Part shown: piece after piece, positions 22,199 to 34,399 of the stretch
Numbering within the stretch: position 1 is the first letter of the stretch
How the letters are laid out: the number at the start of each line of letters is the position of its first letter
From: Oncomelania hupensis
Taxonomy: Eukaryota > Mollusca > Gastropoda > Littorinimorpha > Pomatiopsidae
DNA length: 64,000 bases
Direction: 5' to 3'
Assembly: GCA_036898135.1 (NCBI GenBank)
Contig: CM072511.1
Location: 41,706,743-41,770,742 of the forward strand
Program-made: the position numbers and the translations under genes
The notes under the pieces: model-generated
Database searches by the model: none
Told to the model about the DNA's origin: nothing
The model's input: the letters and a program-made list of their open reading frames with translations, nothing else

Positions 22199-25197
22199 CT
22201 GTGGGTCTTCCAGCCAAACGCTCATCAATCTGCGATTTCGTCCGCGATCATGATGTAGACGTGTTATTGCTGACTGAGACTTGGCTTCGTGAGTCTGGCG
22301 ACGAAGCAAAGTGCCGTGATCTAACACCTCCAGGCTACAAGCTGTATTCCTTTCCAAGACTTCACAATGCTACGATAAAGCGTGGGGGTGGGATCGCCAT
22401 TCTCATCAAAGATTACTTTGCCGAACATTGTAAAATCATTACTGATTTTTCTTTCCCCCACGTGACCTTTGAACTGGCTCAGCTGACTTTGACGATACTC
22501 CAAAGACGGATATCTTTCTTCCTCGTCTACAGAACTCCTCCAAACTGGAAAAACAAACTGTCTGCTCAAATGTTTTTTGATGAATTTCCCGATTTGCTTG
22601 ATATCTGTGTTGAATGTCAATGTAGTTTTGTTTTAGCTGGCGATTTTAATTTTCATGTCAATGATTTTTTTGATTCAAATGCCAAGACATTCTGTGAACA
22701 GCTGGACATGCATAGTCTTAGAATTACGCAGTCTGTTAGTGAACCAACTCAAAAGAAAGGAAATTGTCTTGATCTAGTCATTTGCAGGACTGATGATAAC
22801 ATTGTTCACTCCACTCATGTTTGTCATGATCTGTCACCTGATCATTTTGCTGTTGTGTCCCGCCTTGCAGTAGAAAAACTAAAACGTCCCGTTAAGTTTG
22901 TGTCAACTCGGTCCATTAGCAAAGTTGACCACATAAAGTTTGCAGAAGATTTGGCTCAATCTGTGACGCACGATATGTCGGTTTCTGATCTGAATGGTGC
23001 CCTCATTGCCGTTTTCGACAAGCATGCGCCTGTGCGACGACTGAAAGTTCGCGATGGTAAGCCAACGCCATGGTACAGTGCTGTTTCTGATCAGCTACGT
23101 GAGCTGAAGAGAGAGCGCAGGCGGGCTGAACGCCCTTGGAAAGCCTCACAGCTAACAGTACATAAACAGATCTATGACGCTGCAAGGCAGAAGGTTACGG
23201 ATTTAGTAAACAGCGCAAAGACAGCTTTTTATTCCTCTCTTGTTTCGAGCTCTTCAACGTGCAAACAGCTGTTTCACAACATGTCCTCACTTTTGGGTAA
23301 AGTAAAACCGGTGTCTCTCCATGTGGTGTCTGATATAAAACTGCTCCCGGAAATTTTTGCTGATTTCTTCTGCAAAAAAATTCTCACAATTCGCCAAAGT
23401 TTTCCTTCTCCAGACCAGTCTGTTGTTTTGCATTCTTCAACTTTTTCTGGCACTCCATTGGTTCAATTCAGTCCTGTTTCAGAGGATTTCATCAAAAAAA
23501 CTATCCTTCAAACTCCTCCCAAGTCATGTGAACTTGACCCCATGCCCACCAAATTTCTCTTTGAGCACCTTGACATTTTACTTCCCACTATTACCAACAT
23601 TATGAACGAGTCTATTACATCTGGTATTGTTCCCCCTGAGTTCAAGACTGCTATCGTCAAGCCTTTATTGAAGAAATCCAACCTCGATGGTAATGATCTG
23701 AAGAATTACCGACCTATATCCAATCTTTCTTTTCTCTCTAAACTACTTGAACGTCTCATCCTTCAGCAACTTCTCTCCCATATATCTGCTCACAGTCTTC
23801 TTACTTCTCATCAGTCTGCTTACCGTCCTGGGCACAGCACATTGACCGTTCTTCTTCGCGTTCTAAATGATCTTCTGATTTCTTTAGACAAAGACAAAAT
23901 TTCAGTTCTTCTTCTCTTGGATCTTTCGGCCGCTTTTGATACTATCGATCATGAAATTCTGTTATCACGTCTCAATAACGATTTTGGAATCCAAAACAGT
24001 GCTCTTAACTGGTTTCGGTCTTATCTCTCACAAAGAAAACAAGCTGTTCTCGTAAACGGTATTAAATCTACCGCACGACCGCTTGATTTTGGCGTTCCTC
24101 AAGGCTCTGTGCTTGGCCCTATTCTGTTCATTCTGTACACCTCTCCTCTCTCACGTCTCATTCACTCACATTCTGTCCGCCACGAAATGTATGCTGATGA
24201 CACCCAACTTAATCACTCTGACTCTCCTTCTAACTACAATCATTTAGTTCAGACCCTTCAAGATTGTGTTACTGAGGTAAAATCTTGGATGTCAAACAAC
24301 CGTCTCAAGCTAAATGATAACAAAACTGAGGCCCTCCGTGTTTCTCCTTCATCTGCAGACCCCTCTTCTCTTCCCTCAACTATCACTGTTGAAACTACTT
24401 CTATTTCTTTTTCTGACACTGTTCGCGATCTTGGGTTTTTTCTCGATCAGGATCTCTCCATGCAGCAACACATTGCAAAAACTTGTCAGATTGCATACAT
24501 TGAACTTAGACGCATAAGCTCCATTCGACAGTATCTCACACAAGAAGCAACAAAAACACTAGTTAGCGCATGCATTCTGTCCAGATTGGATTATTGTAAT
24601 TCACTCCTTGTAGGTTGCACACAGAAAGTCCTTAGACCTCTTCAGCAAGTCCAAAACTCTGCAGCTAAACTCATCTTCAAAGCACGGAAATCACAGCACT
24701 GCACGCCTCTTTTTCAAGAGCTACACTGGCTCCCAATTGAACAACGAATTAAATATAAAACCTCATGTCTCTGCTACCACATCATCTCTGGAACTGCTCC
24801 TAGCTATCTTTCCGAACTTTTGACTGTCTATGTTCCTTCTCGGTCTCTCCGCTCCTCTGCAGATGAAAGGATGTTCCGTGTACCAGAATACCACAGGGTG
24901 AGACACGGTGGTAGAGCTTTCAGTTTCTTCTCCGTTTAGACCTGGAACTCGCTACCTCGGTCCGTCCGTCACAGTCCTTCATTAGCGTCTTTTAAAACGA
25001 ACTTGAAGACGCATCTTTTTAGAGAGGCCTTTTCTTAGGCGCCATGAGTGAGTGTTGTTAGTTATTTTTGGTGTTGAGATGTATATGTGGTTGTGTGTTA
25101 TTGACCAATGTACGCATGTTGTGTTTACATTTGTTTGTGTAAAGCGCTTTGTGATTTTGGAAAGCGCTATATAAATTGCCTGTTATTATTATTATTA
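22199..25197 (+). mobile_element. L2-like LINE (copy A), nearly intact
   Basis: A ~3.0-kb element inserted in the RTE-like copy. TTCTATCCAGT occurs at 22188-22198 and again at 25198-25208, a 9-11-bp target duplication (its edge overlaps the tail). The 3' UTR ends GTAAAGCGCTTTGTGATTTT, then GGAAAGCGCTATATAAATTG and a (TTA)n tail, typical of L2/CR1 tails. The 5' end is truncated just upstream of the endonuclease core, leaving no methionine start. It belongs to a different subfamily from copy B, as shown by the tail. Confidence 0.92.
22201..25038 (+). pseudogene. L2-like ORF2: endonuclease plus reverse transcriptase
   Basis: Open from the insertion edge (first codon GTG, not a real start) to a TAG at 24937-24939. 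Thirty-two further codons with the usual TWNSLPRSVRHSPS ending continue to a stop at 25036-25038, so the TAG is a premature stop that removes only the C-terminal tail. APE-type endonuclease motifs: LLLTETWL (Glu ~26), LAGDFNFH (~145-152), LSPDHFAV (~220). RT motifs: [28 protein letters not shown] (~573-585), FGVPQGSVLGPILF (~628-642), MYADDTQL (~663-670). All catalytic residues expected from the family are present. It could act only if supplied with an upstream promoter and start. Confidence 0.9.
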
Positions 25198-25364
25198 TTC
25201 TATCCAGTTCTCCTTTGCTGTGCGCATGCATTTTAGGATATCGCTGTTGATTTTTCGGTAGGCATCAGCCCCCTGTGAGGTGTTCTTTTTTTCTTTTTTT
25301 ATCTCTTTTCCTTTGCCACACGTATCATTTTATCATCACAAGTTTAGAAAACCGAGTAGTGACA

Positions 25365-25367
25365 TCA

Positions 25368-25419
<52 letters not shown>

Positions 25420-25444
25420 GATTATGATTATGATTATGATTATG

Positions 25445-25505
<61 letters not shown>
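25365..25505. repeat. (ATT)n with (GATTAT)n core
   Basis: ATT units interrupted by about five GATTAT units at 25418-25448, then ATT again. Symmetric architecture. Confidence 0.96.
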
Positions 25506-25506
<1 letters not shown>

Positions 25507-25842
25507 ATACTTTTAGCCCGTATTGGGGTGAACATCTCAGAAACGACACTTCATTAAGATTTATAAAGCTTACACCCTGCAAAAAGAAGTTCGCCATTCT
25601 CATATCACACATCTGAAGTTAATCTGAAGAAGAGGAAAACAAACAGCCTAGCAAAAACAGTGTTCGCAGTTGAAAAGGCCTACAGTATATGTACAGTATT
25701 GCATTTGACCTTATAAAACGCAGTTGCCACAACGTTTGACTGAGCTCGTTAGCGCTATCAGAACAAGAGGGAAACTAGTATGTACGCCTACTGTAACCAA
25801 AGAAGGCTAGGTACCAAAACCCACTGATAGTATCTGCGGTGT

Positions 25843-26030
25843 AATAGTGCCTATGTCTCGTGAGGTCATTTCGTTTGGAATGTAGGGCTTTTTGCACTTT
25901 GGCCTTGTCTTACATTCGATTTCCCCCCTTCTAGTGCTAAAGCTGGAGTCCGCATTTCCGGACAGTTTTGCTAGAGAGTGAGTCCGCATCTACGGACAGT
26001 TTCGCATACCTTTTAGATTCAGTTGACATA
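25843..26030. repeat. dispersed repeat R1, copy 2
   Basis: Partner of 14197-14385, same orientation. Here both hairpin units are perfect: GTCCGCATTTCCGGAC and GTCCGCATCTACGGAC. Confidence 0.8.
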
Positions 26031-26598
26031 ACTCGATTGTAACTTCCCGCCGGCATGACTGATATTTCTGTAGAATGTTAACCATCAGACAATTTTCTAC
26101 ATGTCTACTTAGCGGCAGTTCATTTTCAGCTGGAAAACATAAGTTCTAAATTAACCAAGGGTTGGGGTGGAGAGGTGTTTAGACATTTGGGGACGGGGTG
26201 GATTCATTTTCTTTCATTCATGATATGAAATAAATCCTAATTAACTATTAAGTAAACGATTTGGATGATACTCCAAATCCTAGTGAACACGAGTATGTAT
26301 ACAAAACTAATATCTAAATTATTTTGCAATGTACCGGAATACTACACCGAAAAAAGGTAGGTCGATCGCACAGTGTGCACCGGTAGAAAATGTTTAGTCA
26401 ACAATCTGTCATTACGTTTCGAAAGCTTATGTGTCCGCAATCGGGAGCTGACCGTCAATGCGGGACCCCCTATCTTAGGGAACAAAAGACAGACTATAAC
26501 CATAAAAGATGACAAGAGGTATTTCTGCTGATCAAGGAAACAAATAAAGAAAAGATAGTAACTCAAAAAAAAAAATGAAAAGAGTATGCAAAAATAAT
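26031..26598. other. no gene seen
   Basis: Unique sequence, no coding or repeat signature. Confidence 0.55.
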
Positions 26599-26608
26599 TT
26601 AAACAACA

Positions 26609-27094
26609 TCTATCCTATCCTCCTATCCTGTCCCCATAACCCGTAGGTCGTAGAGGCACCACAGATGATCGTTTAACCAGCATACTCCATCTTTCTCTGT
26701 CCTCAGCAGCCCTGATGGCTTCGCTCAGTGTCAAACCAGTCCATTCTCGAATGTTGTCATCCCACCCCTTTTTTGGTCTCCCTCTTCTTCTATCTCCTTG
26801 CACTGTGCCTTGCAGAATAGTCTTTGCAAGGCCTGATGATCTGGTGACGTGGCCATACCATCGGAGTTTCCGTTTCTTCACCACAGTGAGCAGGTCATCG
26901 TGTTGTCCAATGACTTGTGTGATGGTCTGTCGGACTTCGTCGTTGGTGATGTGTTGGATATAGGAAATGCCCAGAAGTCTTCTGTAGCACATCATCTCCA
27001 TGCTTTGTATTCTTCGTTGTAGGTCTGCTGTGAGGGTCCATGCTTCGCAAGCACATAGGAAGATGGAGATGACAAGGGAGCGCAGCAGTCTCAC
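26609..27094 (-). mobile_element. RTE-like LINE 3' end with target duplication
   Basis: The minus strand gives the last ~155 codons intact (LLRSLVISIFL to the ERWSMLVKRSSVVPLR end), then CCTATCC-type tail units. TTAAACAACA occurs at 26599-26608 and 27095-27104, a perfect 10-bp duplication that fixes both boundaries and proves insertion of a 486-bp 5'-truncated copy. Confidence 0.92.
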
Positions 27095-27104
27095 TTAAAC
27101 AACA

Positions 27105-27474
27105 CACCAACGTTTATTTAAATATTTTTATTTATTATTTTTTTTCTGAAATTACTGACAAGTAGTAGACAGTGTAAAGAAGACGAGAATGTCATATAAA
27201 GAAATAGAAAGGACGGGGGAAAATGTCTTTCCATTCTCTCTATTTATTCTCATTCTCATGGCCAGGCACCGGCCTTCCTAAAATACCAGGAAAAACAACT
27301 CATCACACGCTCACACAATTTAACTCAGAGTAATTACAGATAGCTTTAGTACTACAATCTACTGGAATATTGTCAATAATCAATATCGACTAGTGTTCAC
27401 AATATTACAGACAGTACTCAATTCGTTTTGTCTTTAGTAGTAAAGAGGAATCATTTCATCGGCTTAGTGTAAAG

Positions 27475-27519
<45 letters not shown>

Positions 27520-27955
27520 ATTAGTAGCTTACTTTGTGTATATGAATACAATGCATAATCAGAAGAGTTGCAAAAGCTACAAGTACGCAGCATTACTTCT
27601 TACCTGATAAAAAAAAAGATATTTAACATTCCTTTAGCTAGTTCTCCAAAAACTCAAGCCCTCTTTCGAATGCTTTAAAACTATAAATTTTTAAAACAAT
27701 AGGAACGGGTACAGTCTCGTTCAGCTTCAACGAAGAGAAGTATCCATCCGTAGGCTGTTATTGCTTCACATCATAATCCTCGTTTAAAAGATTGCACCTG
27801 AACCTCTGCGATCGATAACCAATAGCCATTCGCACTCTCCAGACACTCCAGGCCGTAGGAAGCAAGACACAAAGCAACCGAGCTAGAAAAATAAGCCATC
27901 GAACGAAAACAGGGGAGATCAGGCGCAGGATATTTAACTCCGTCGGCGAATTAAG
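27105..27955. other. no gene seen, contains (GT)n
   Basis: Unique AT-rich sequence with a GT repeat at 27477-27516. Confidence 0.6.
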
Positions 27956-27959
27956 CCCC

Positions 27960-28380
27960 TTTGTCGACACCTTTGAATCCACGTGCGTGCGCATCGTCAG
28001 TCAATATGGCGGCGGGGAGGCCACGAGTTCAGGATTAGGCGCGCGTGCGCCGAAAGGGGGCGTAAGTAGCCGGGGAAAGCAGCAGTTAAGCACCCTTTGC
28101 TGTAATGAAATTTGGTCCGCTTTGCGGGATCAATAGGGCCCGACCAGGGGCCAGATGGACCTCAGCAGTGACACTGAGGACCAGCCTGAGAGCCGCCAGC
28201 TTGAAAGGAAGGATTTGGTGAGAAAGCGGAACTGAAAGTGTGATGGAGGCCCCGCCACTTTGCTGGCCCAGACCCGCGGGCCGTCCACGCCGAAAAGATA
28301 CAGGCCTCGTTACCAGGACAGGGACAGCAAATGGACTCCTGAAAGCCATCATTTGCACAAGAGCGGCGAGCTAGCAGAAT
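27960..28380 (+). promoter_or_regulatory. CpG-rich island, possible promoter
   Basis: Locally GC- and CpG-rich. It includes CAATATGGCGGCGGG at 28002-28016 (YY1-type) and GGCGCGCGTGCGCC at 28038-28051 (palindromic, NRF1-like GCGCGTGCGC). The neighbourhood is AT-rich. This combination is typical of TATA-less animal promoters. A short open frame with a possible splice donor follows at 28155. Direction is inferred from that frame only. Confidence 0.4.
28155..28217 (+). CDS. possible first coding exon (21 codons)
   Basis: The ATG at 28155 follows an in-frame TAG and opens MDLSSDTEDQPESRQLERKD plus Leu, ending exactly before GTGAGA, a good splice-donor match, in phase 0. The acidic N terminus and position inside the CpG island suggest a nuclear protein's first exon. 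The product is not recognised and no second exon can be named. The frame would end five codons further on without splicing. Could easily be chance. Confidence 0.25.
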
Positions 28381-28791
28381 GATATGATCAGACTGCGAAC
28401 ACCTTACCCTTATGTATTTTGACAGCTCCTCTATCATGAACAAATGTGTGCTCTCGTCTCACTCCCACCAAGCAGCGTGATACGTCCGTATCCTACTCGA
28501 CGACCTTATTTAAAGGAGCATCTGATTTGGGATTGGAAGAGGATAGAGTGGAGGGTTATGGGGGGTTTACTAATTGGGGGAGTGGGTGGGTAGGGATATT
28601 ATAGACGTACACAGTTATCAGTTCGCTCGATCTAAAAGCAAGTTGCTGTTAACTTGATTAAAAAAATTTAAAATCAAAATGTCTGTATCCCTCCATTTTT
28701 CTCCTCGCACAATCTTTTGGAAACTTTTTTTTTTTAAAACCCACTAAATCCCATCCCCCTCCCCCCTTTAATTTTTTCTTCCTCCATCCCC

Positions 28792-28793
<2 letters not shown>

Positions 28794-28825
<32 letters not shown>

Positions 28826-28838
28826 GCGCACACACATA
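28794..28838. repeat. (CA)n microsatellite
   Basis: ACAC repeat with a CGCGCG interruption. A second CA-rich patch lies at 29053-29082 and a CT/GTCT patch at 29098-29155, on the two sides of the MITE-like repeat. Confidence 0.9.
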
Positions 28839-28849
28839 CTTGCACAGAC

Positions 28850-29044
28850 ACCGTTATTTGGACTTTCCTCAAAAGCCACATACGTTCTGTGGACAATGGG
28901 TCGTGCTACGACCCCCCTTTTAAGTACTTTTAAGTGTTCTAACCCTAACCCTAACCCTAACGGATCATTAAATGGACGTCCAAACAAGGAGGTCTGTCCA
29001 AAGAACGTATGTAGATGTGCACTAGTTTGTCCAAATAACGCCGT
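28850..29044. mobile_element. MITE-like element with internal telomere-type repeat
   Basis: The left arm 28850-28895 (CCGTTATTTGGAC, then CATACGTTCTGTGGACA) is matched in inverse by 28993-29041 (TGTCCAAAGAACGTATG, then GTCCAAATAACG). Between the arms lie three CCCTAA units. No ORF. Length (~195 bp) and structure fit a MITE; the target duplication is unclear because microsatellite DNA flanks it. Confidence 0.65.
28940..28961 (-). repeat. interstitial telomere-like (CCCTAA)3
   Basis: TAACCCTAACCCTAACCCTAAC, i.e. the TTAGGG unit on the minus strand. Too short to be a telomere relic by itself, and it sits inside the inverted-repeat element. Confidence 0.9.
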
Positions 29045-29159
29045 ATAAACATGCGCACACCCACACCCACACATACACACAAGATTAACACGTAAATCTC
29101 TGTCTCTGTCTGTCTGTCTGTCTCTCTGTCTCTGTCTCTCTGTCTCTCTGTACCTGCCT

Positions 29160-30985
29160 ACTGTGACCACACAACGGAACGAAAACTAGCAGTGTAGGAC
29201 ACTATGGTATAGGAAAAGGAAGGATATATCTCACTCTCTCGCCATGTTGAAACTCATCGCTCAAGCATCACTATCGCACTTCCTTTTACCCGCCTGTGAG
29301 GGGACCGTCGCTCACAACACTAGCCGAGTCTAACTTGCAGGCTCCTTTGCTTGTGGCTCTTACTCTGAGAGTTCTCAGACAGCAGAGAGTCTTTGCTTGT
29401 GGAGGAGTCGTTTCTTACTTGCGGACAATTCTCATCAAACGCATTAGTCTTGAATGTGGCTGCGTTCGGCATCTACACTTTTCTCGTTTCGTCTCAGCGT
29501 TGCTCGCTTGCACAGCACAGCCGAAACTTCGCGCCATGACTACGACTTGAAAGCCAAGCAGGAGTGATCTTTTCTTTATCATGTGAGCATCTGCAGCAGT
29601 TTTCTTTCCTTATTTATTTGTTGGAAACTGTACTTTTCGTCATCCCCCCCCCCTTTACCCTCACTCCCCCTTATTTGCTTACTTGTTTGTTTTTTCCCCT
29701 CTTTTTTTTTATTCCTTCATATTATGTTTTTAATATTCTTCTTCCTCAACTAAACAAAAATCTTTCTTTCATTTCATTATTGTCCTTTATTTTGTGTGTT
29801 TGGATTTATATCCTTCTCTTCTTGCATGCTTTTATTTGTTCTTACAAGTTCATTGTGTTCGAACTCCTTTTTCGTGTCTTCAAATTTTAGTATATTTCTT
29901 TTTTTTTTCTTCCCTTCTTTCTTTCATCTTTTATATAAAATGGTTTTTAGCCAGACTGTATTTTTCACACGTTTTGAAAGTTTGTTTTGTCATTTAAAGG
30001 TGTTGTTTTTTTCTTGGTGAGAATTAGTTTTTGGCTTCAATTCCTCAAAGCAGTTAATTTGTTTTATTTATTTATTTATTTAGTAATTCATTTTTTTTGC
30101 AGATAGGAATAGAAGTTGACGTTTTCTAAAAATGTAAGCTAATTTTATTTTGATTGTTTTAACATTAGAATTTAATTTATTTTAATTAAACCTATCGTAG
30201 TGGAAATTATAAAGGAATTTGACGTAATGAGTTACTTTTGTTTTTCAGCATGCCAATTTTATTCATTTTATTTATTTATTTATTTATTTTTTTTTTGGGG
30301 GGAGGGGGGGAAGAGGGGTAGATTAAAGAGGAGAGATGGAGGTAGAGGGGGGGAGGGGGAGGAAAAAAAGCAAAAAAGTAAAATTTTTATTTTATTTGTT
30401 GTCTACTTTAATGTTTAAAAAAATTACATTTTGTTTAGTATTGCATAAACATCAAGTGTGGAAGCAAACAAGTAAGAATTATAGGAGCACTTTCCTGGAA
30501 ATTTTTAACGGACTGCGGATCGACGATGATGTTATCCGACTTGAGGATCCCGGAGTTGTGATTTTGTTTTGCCACCTCTTTTCATTGCTCTCTGCCCGTG
30601 TCTAAAACTCTGTAATGAAATTTTCCTCGTCTCATTAATCTGTCTTAATACATTTATGTTACGGATTCTCTAGCTAGCTCTCAGCAAGCATTTATTAGTT
30701 TCAATCCTTTTTTATGCTTTCAATATTTTTCAATGGTTTATTGGGCGCGTAGTCAAGGGGGATTTTTTTTTAATCTTCCTACTTCTTCCATGATCCATCC
30801 TTCTTCCCTCAGACAAACAAAAAGTCAAAGCAACAGAAGGAGAAGTAAGAAAGGGAGGGAGGGAGGGGGGCAGAGGAGGGGGGGGGGGGGTAGAGGAGGG
30901 GAGAGAAATGGAGGGTGGATGGTAGCATTTTTAGTTTTAGTAACCTATATGTTCTTGTTCTCTCTCTCACTCTCTTTCTCTCTCT
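29160..30985. other. no gene supported; T-rich sequence
   Basis: 29281-29550 is a less AT-rich patch with an open 84-codon frame (29296-29550) that has no recognisable domain. 29560-30300 is strongly T-rich on the plus strand. 30285-30365 and 30838-30920 are G/A-rich. No splice-bounded exon could be defended. Confidence 0.5.
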
Positions 30986-30989
30986 CTGT

Positions 30990-31935
<946 letters not shown>

Positions 31936-32109
31936 CCTCTTTCCTTCTTCCTCTCTGCCTCTCCTTCACTCATGCCCATTTATCGTTGCCAGTGTTTTTT
32001 GCTTAAGATTGCTGTTGTGTTGCTGAAGATGTTGCTTTCGGAAAAGTCGGTTGTGTGAAATGAATTCTAGGCGACAACGCTGTTCCTACTGATTAAAATC
32101 CAAAAGAAA

Positions 32110-32410
32110 GTAAGATAAAAAGAAAGAAAGAAAGAAAGAAAGAAAGAAGAAGAAGAAGAAGAAGAAGAAGAAGAAGAAGAAGAAACAGGAAGAGGAGGAG
32201 GAGAAGTTTTTGTAGCTCCAGCGGGACGTAAGGAAACAACTTTGGAAAGAAAGGACGAAAGAAAGAAAGGAGGAAGAGGAGGGGAGGAAGAGAAGGAAGA
32301 AAATCAAAAAGAAGAAGAAGAAGAAGAAGATGAAGAAGAAGAAGAAGAAGAAGAAGAAGAAGAAGAAGAAGAAGAAGAAGAAGAAGAAGAAGAAGAAGAA
32401 GAAGAAGAAC
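32110..32410 (+). repeat. purine tract: (GAAA)n, (GAA)n
   Basis: GAAA units at 32121-32147, GAA at 32145-32185, G/A-rich sequence at 32235-32310 and GAA at 32313-32410. Together with the pyrimidine tract at 31755-31930, this places complementary TTC and GAA arrays ~230 bp apart in inverted arrangement. Confidence 0.95.
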
Positions 32411-32517
32411 TACGTGAAGTTTCTAGAGCCAAACTAGAGCCAGGGACTTGGGTTTGATTTTCCCTTGGGGGCGATATGATAAACATAAGTATGAAGGTTG
32501 TCAGCTAAACAGCTAAC

Positions 32518-32790
32518 TCGGATGAGGGTATAAACCGAGATCTAGTCTGTGTGCGCCTGCACCTGCATTCCACCGCGCGGACATTAAAGATCCTGAGGCT
32601 TTGTGTCCTAGGCAGGTGAGTACCAGAAACACCCCTACACCCAGTTTGCACTACAGGTCATGTTCTCCCCTTCTTCCCACCACTGCACCTTTCCCTCTTG
32701 TCCCGAGTGGCGTTACACTTGTGGCTGCACCTTTCCCTCTTGTCCCGAGTGGCGTTACACTTGTGGCTTCAACGCTTTTGCTGAGTAGCC
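32518..32790 (+). mobile_element. SINE-like repeat family B, copy 2
   Basis: Starts TCGGATGAGGGTATAAACCG and carries CTAGTCTGTGTGCGC, CATTCCACCGC, GACATTAAAGATCCTGAGGC and TGTCCTAGGCAGGTGAG in the same order as copies 1 and 3. The 3' part differs and contains an internal tandem duplication. Confidence 0.75.
32684..32767. repeat. 42-bp tandem duplication
   Basis: Two identical copies of a 42-bp unit beginning TGCACCTTTCCCTCTTGTCC. Their identity indicates a recent event inside SINE-like copy 2. Confidence 0.92.
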
Positions 32791-33055
32791 ATTCGAATTT
32801 CGCCTGTTGGGCGACGCAAAAAAAATCCCCCAACTGCCCAAAACTCCAAAATACAAAGAGGACAGTCTTTTTTCAATTGTCCCCTTTTTCCAATTCGTTT
32901 CAGCGTTAGCAATCGTAGTGTAATGAAATTCAAAATAGAATAAAAATGAAAAAAATAGGAAGAACAAGAAAAGAAAAGTAAATGGGCTTTTTATTTGTTG
33001 TTTCCAAAGAATTAAAGAAATAATGAAGGGAGGATAACGTACTCTTTCTTTCTTT

Positions 33056-33272
<217 letters not shown>

Positions 33273-33274
<2 letters not shown>

Positions 33275-33445
33275 CCATTAGCGATCTCCCTGCCTTTACA
33301 CCACCTGTTTGAGTGATGGATGGGTATTTGTTGTGTGTTTGTGTGAGGGTGGATGAGACAGGTGATCGTGTATGTTAGTACAGATCGCCGCGCTTTGAGC
33401 CTGATTGATTTGGGGAAAGACGCGTATATAGCATCCAGTATTTTA
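33273..33445 (+). mobile_element. SINE family A, 3' fragment
   Basis: Matches the 3' half of the full copy at 38497-38936: TTAGCGATCTCCCTGCCTTT, then ACACCACCTG, GGGTGGATGAGACAGGTGA, TTTGAGCCTGATTGATTTGG and GCGCGTATATAGCATCC. The head is missing and the tail is replaced by (CT)n. Confidence 0.8.
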
Positions 33446-33644
<199 letters not shown>

Positions 33645-33979
33645 AAGCGACATAGTTTCCTTTCTCTTTCTTTCCTTATTTTAAAACACGTTTTTTAACA
33701 ATTATTTTGATAATGTATTTGTGGGTGTCGTTTGAAAAGAAATGTATCTTTAGCCTCTCTCAGAAAAGTAGAACAGAAAAGTATATATCGATAGCGGATT
33801 TGGGAAGTGGATAGGCATAATGGAATATCTTCCGACACCTTTGACGTATGATTTGCAGCACATTTATGATGCTGATGATGGTGCTGATGATGTTGCTGCT
33901 GCTGCTGATGATGATAATGATGATGATGATGATAATAAAAAAAAACACAATTACCCTGAGACACTGCGCCCCTACTCCT

Positions 33980-34290
33980 TCGGATGAGAGTAAGAACCTA
34001 AATCTAGTTTGTGCACGCACACGTTCCATCGTTTTTAAAGTTTAAAGACTTTAAAGTTTCTGACGCTTCTGTCCTAGACTGGTGAGTGCCGGCTGCGCAA
34101 ATACACCCAGCACGCACTAGGTCCCTTCTCCCCATTCCTGGTGACCCAGGATTGTGCTCAGTCGTCTGGGCGTCAGACTGTGCGCCCAAATATTGCAAAT
34201 GGGCGCCTCGGGCAGCTTGAGGTAGTTCCTGTATCGGCCAGCGCCTTGAGAAATTTTGAGCTGGAAAAGCGCTATATAAAAGCGATAAAA
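33980..34290 (+). mobile_element. SINE-like repeat family B, most complete copy
   Basis: Begins CGGATGAGAGTAAGAACC, includes GTCCTAGACTGGTGAGTGCC, GATTGTGCTCAGTCGTCTGG, GCGTCAGAC and CCTGTATCGGCCAGCGCCTT. It ends TGAGCTGGAAAAGCGCTATA, then TAAAAGCG, an L2/CR1-like tail that suggests mobilisation by that LINE machinery. No tRNA-type A/B boxes seen at the head, so it may be 5'-truncated. Confidence 0.78.
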
Positions 34291-34303
34291 TGAATAAATA
34301 CAA

Positions 34304-34328
34304 TGATGATGTTGATGGTGTTGTTGAA

Positions 34329-34368
<40 letters not shown>

Positions 34369-34370
34369 TT
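34304..34370. repeat. (GAT)n microsatellite
   Basis: GAT units directly after the SINE-like tail. A related GAT/GCT patch at 33866-33935 precedes the same copy. Confidence 0.9.
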
Positions 34371-34399
34371 GCAGTTGCTACTAATGATTATGATAATGA

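Larger units (their letters stand above)
21563..25326 (-). mobile_element. RTE-like LINE split by an L2-like LINE
   Basis: Two pieces, 25326-25209 and 22198-21563, join in phase on the minus strand (MRTAKENWIEDQCQEIE region). The second runs through KVSTIQSKFGMCLT, then an internal deletion of ~125 bp near 21890 (relative to 18514-20735) leads to SLVITLPKKGNLQEC. It stops at the WHAALWATM region. It lacks the family's 3' end, which retrotransposition does not usually cause, so a later deletion is likely. Several frameshifts. Confidence 0.85.

Noticed and set aside
28940..28961. Ancient telomere fusion signal
   Set aside because: Only three units, in one orientation, within an inverted-repeat element.
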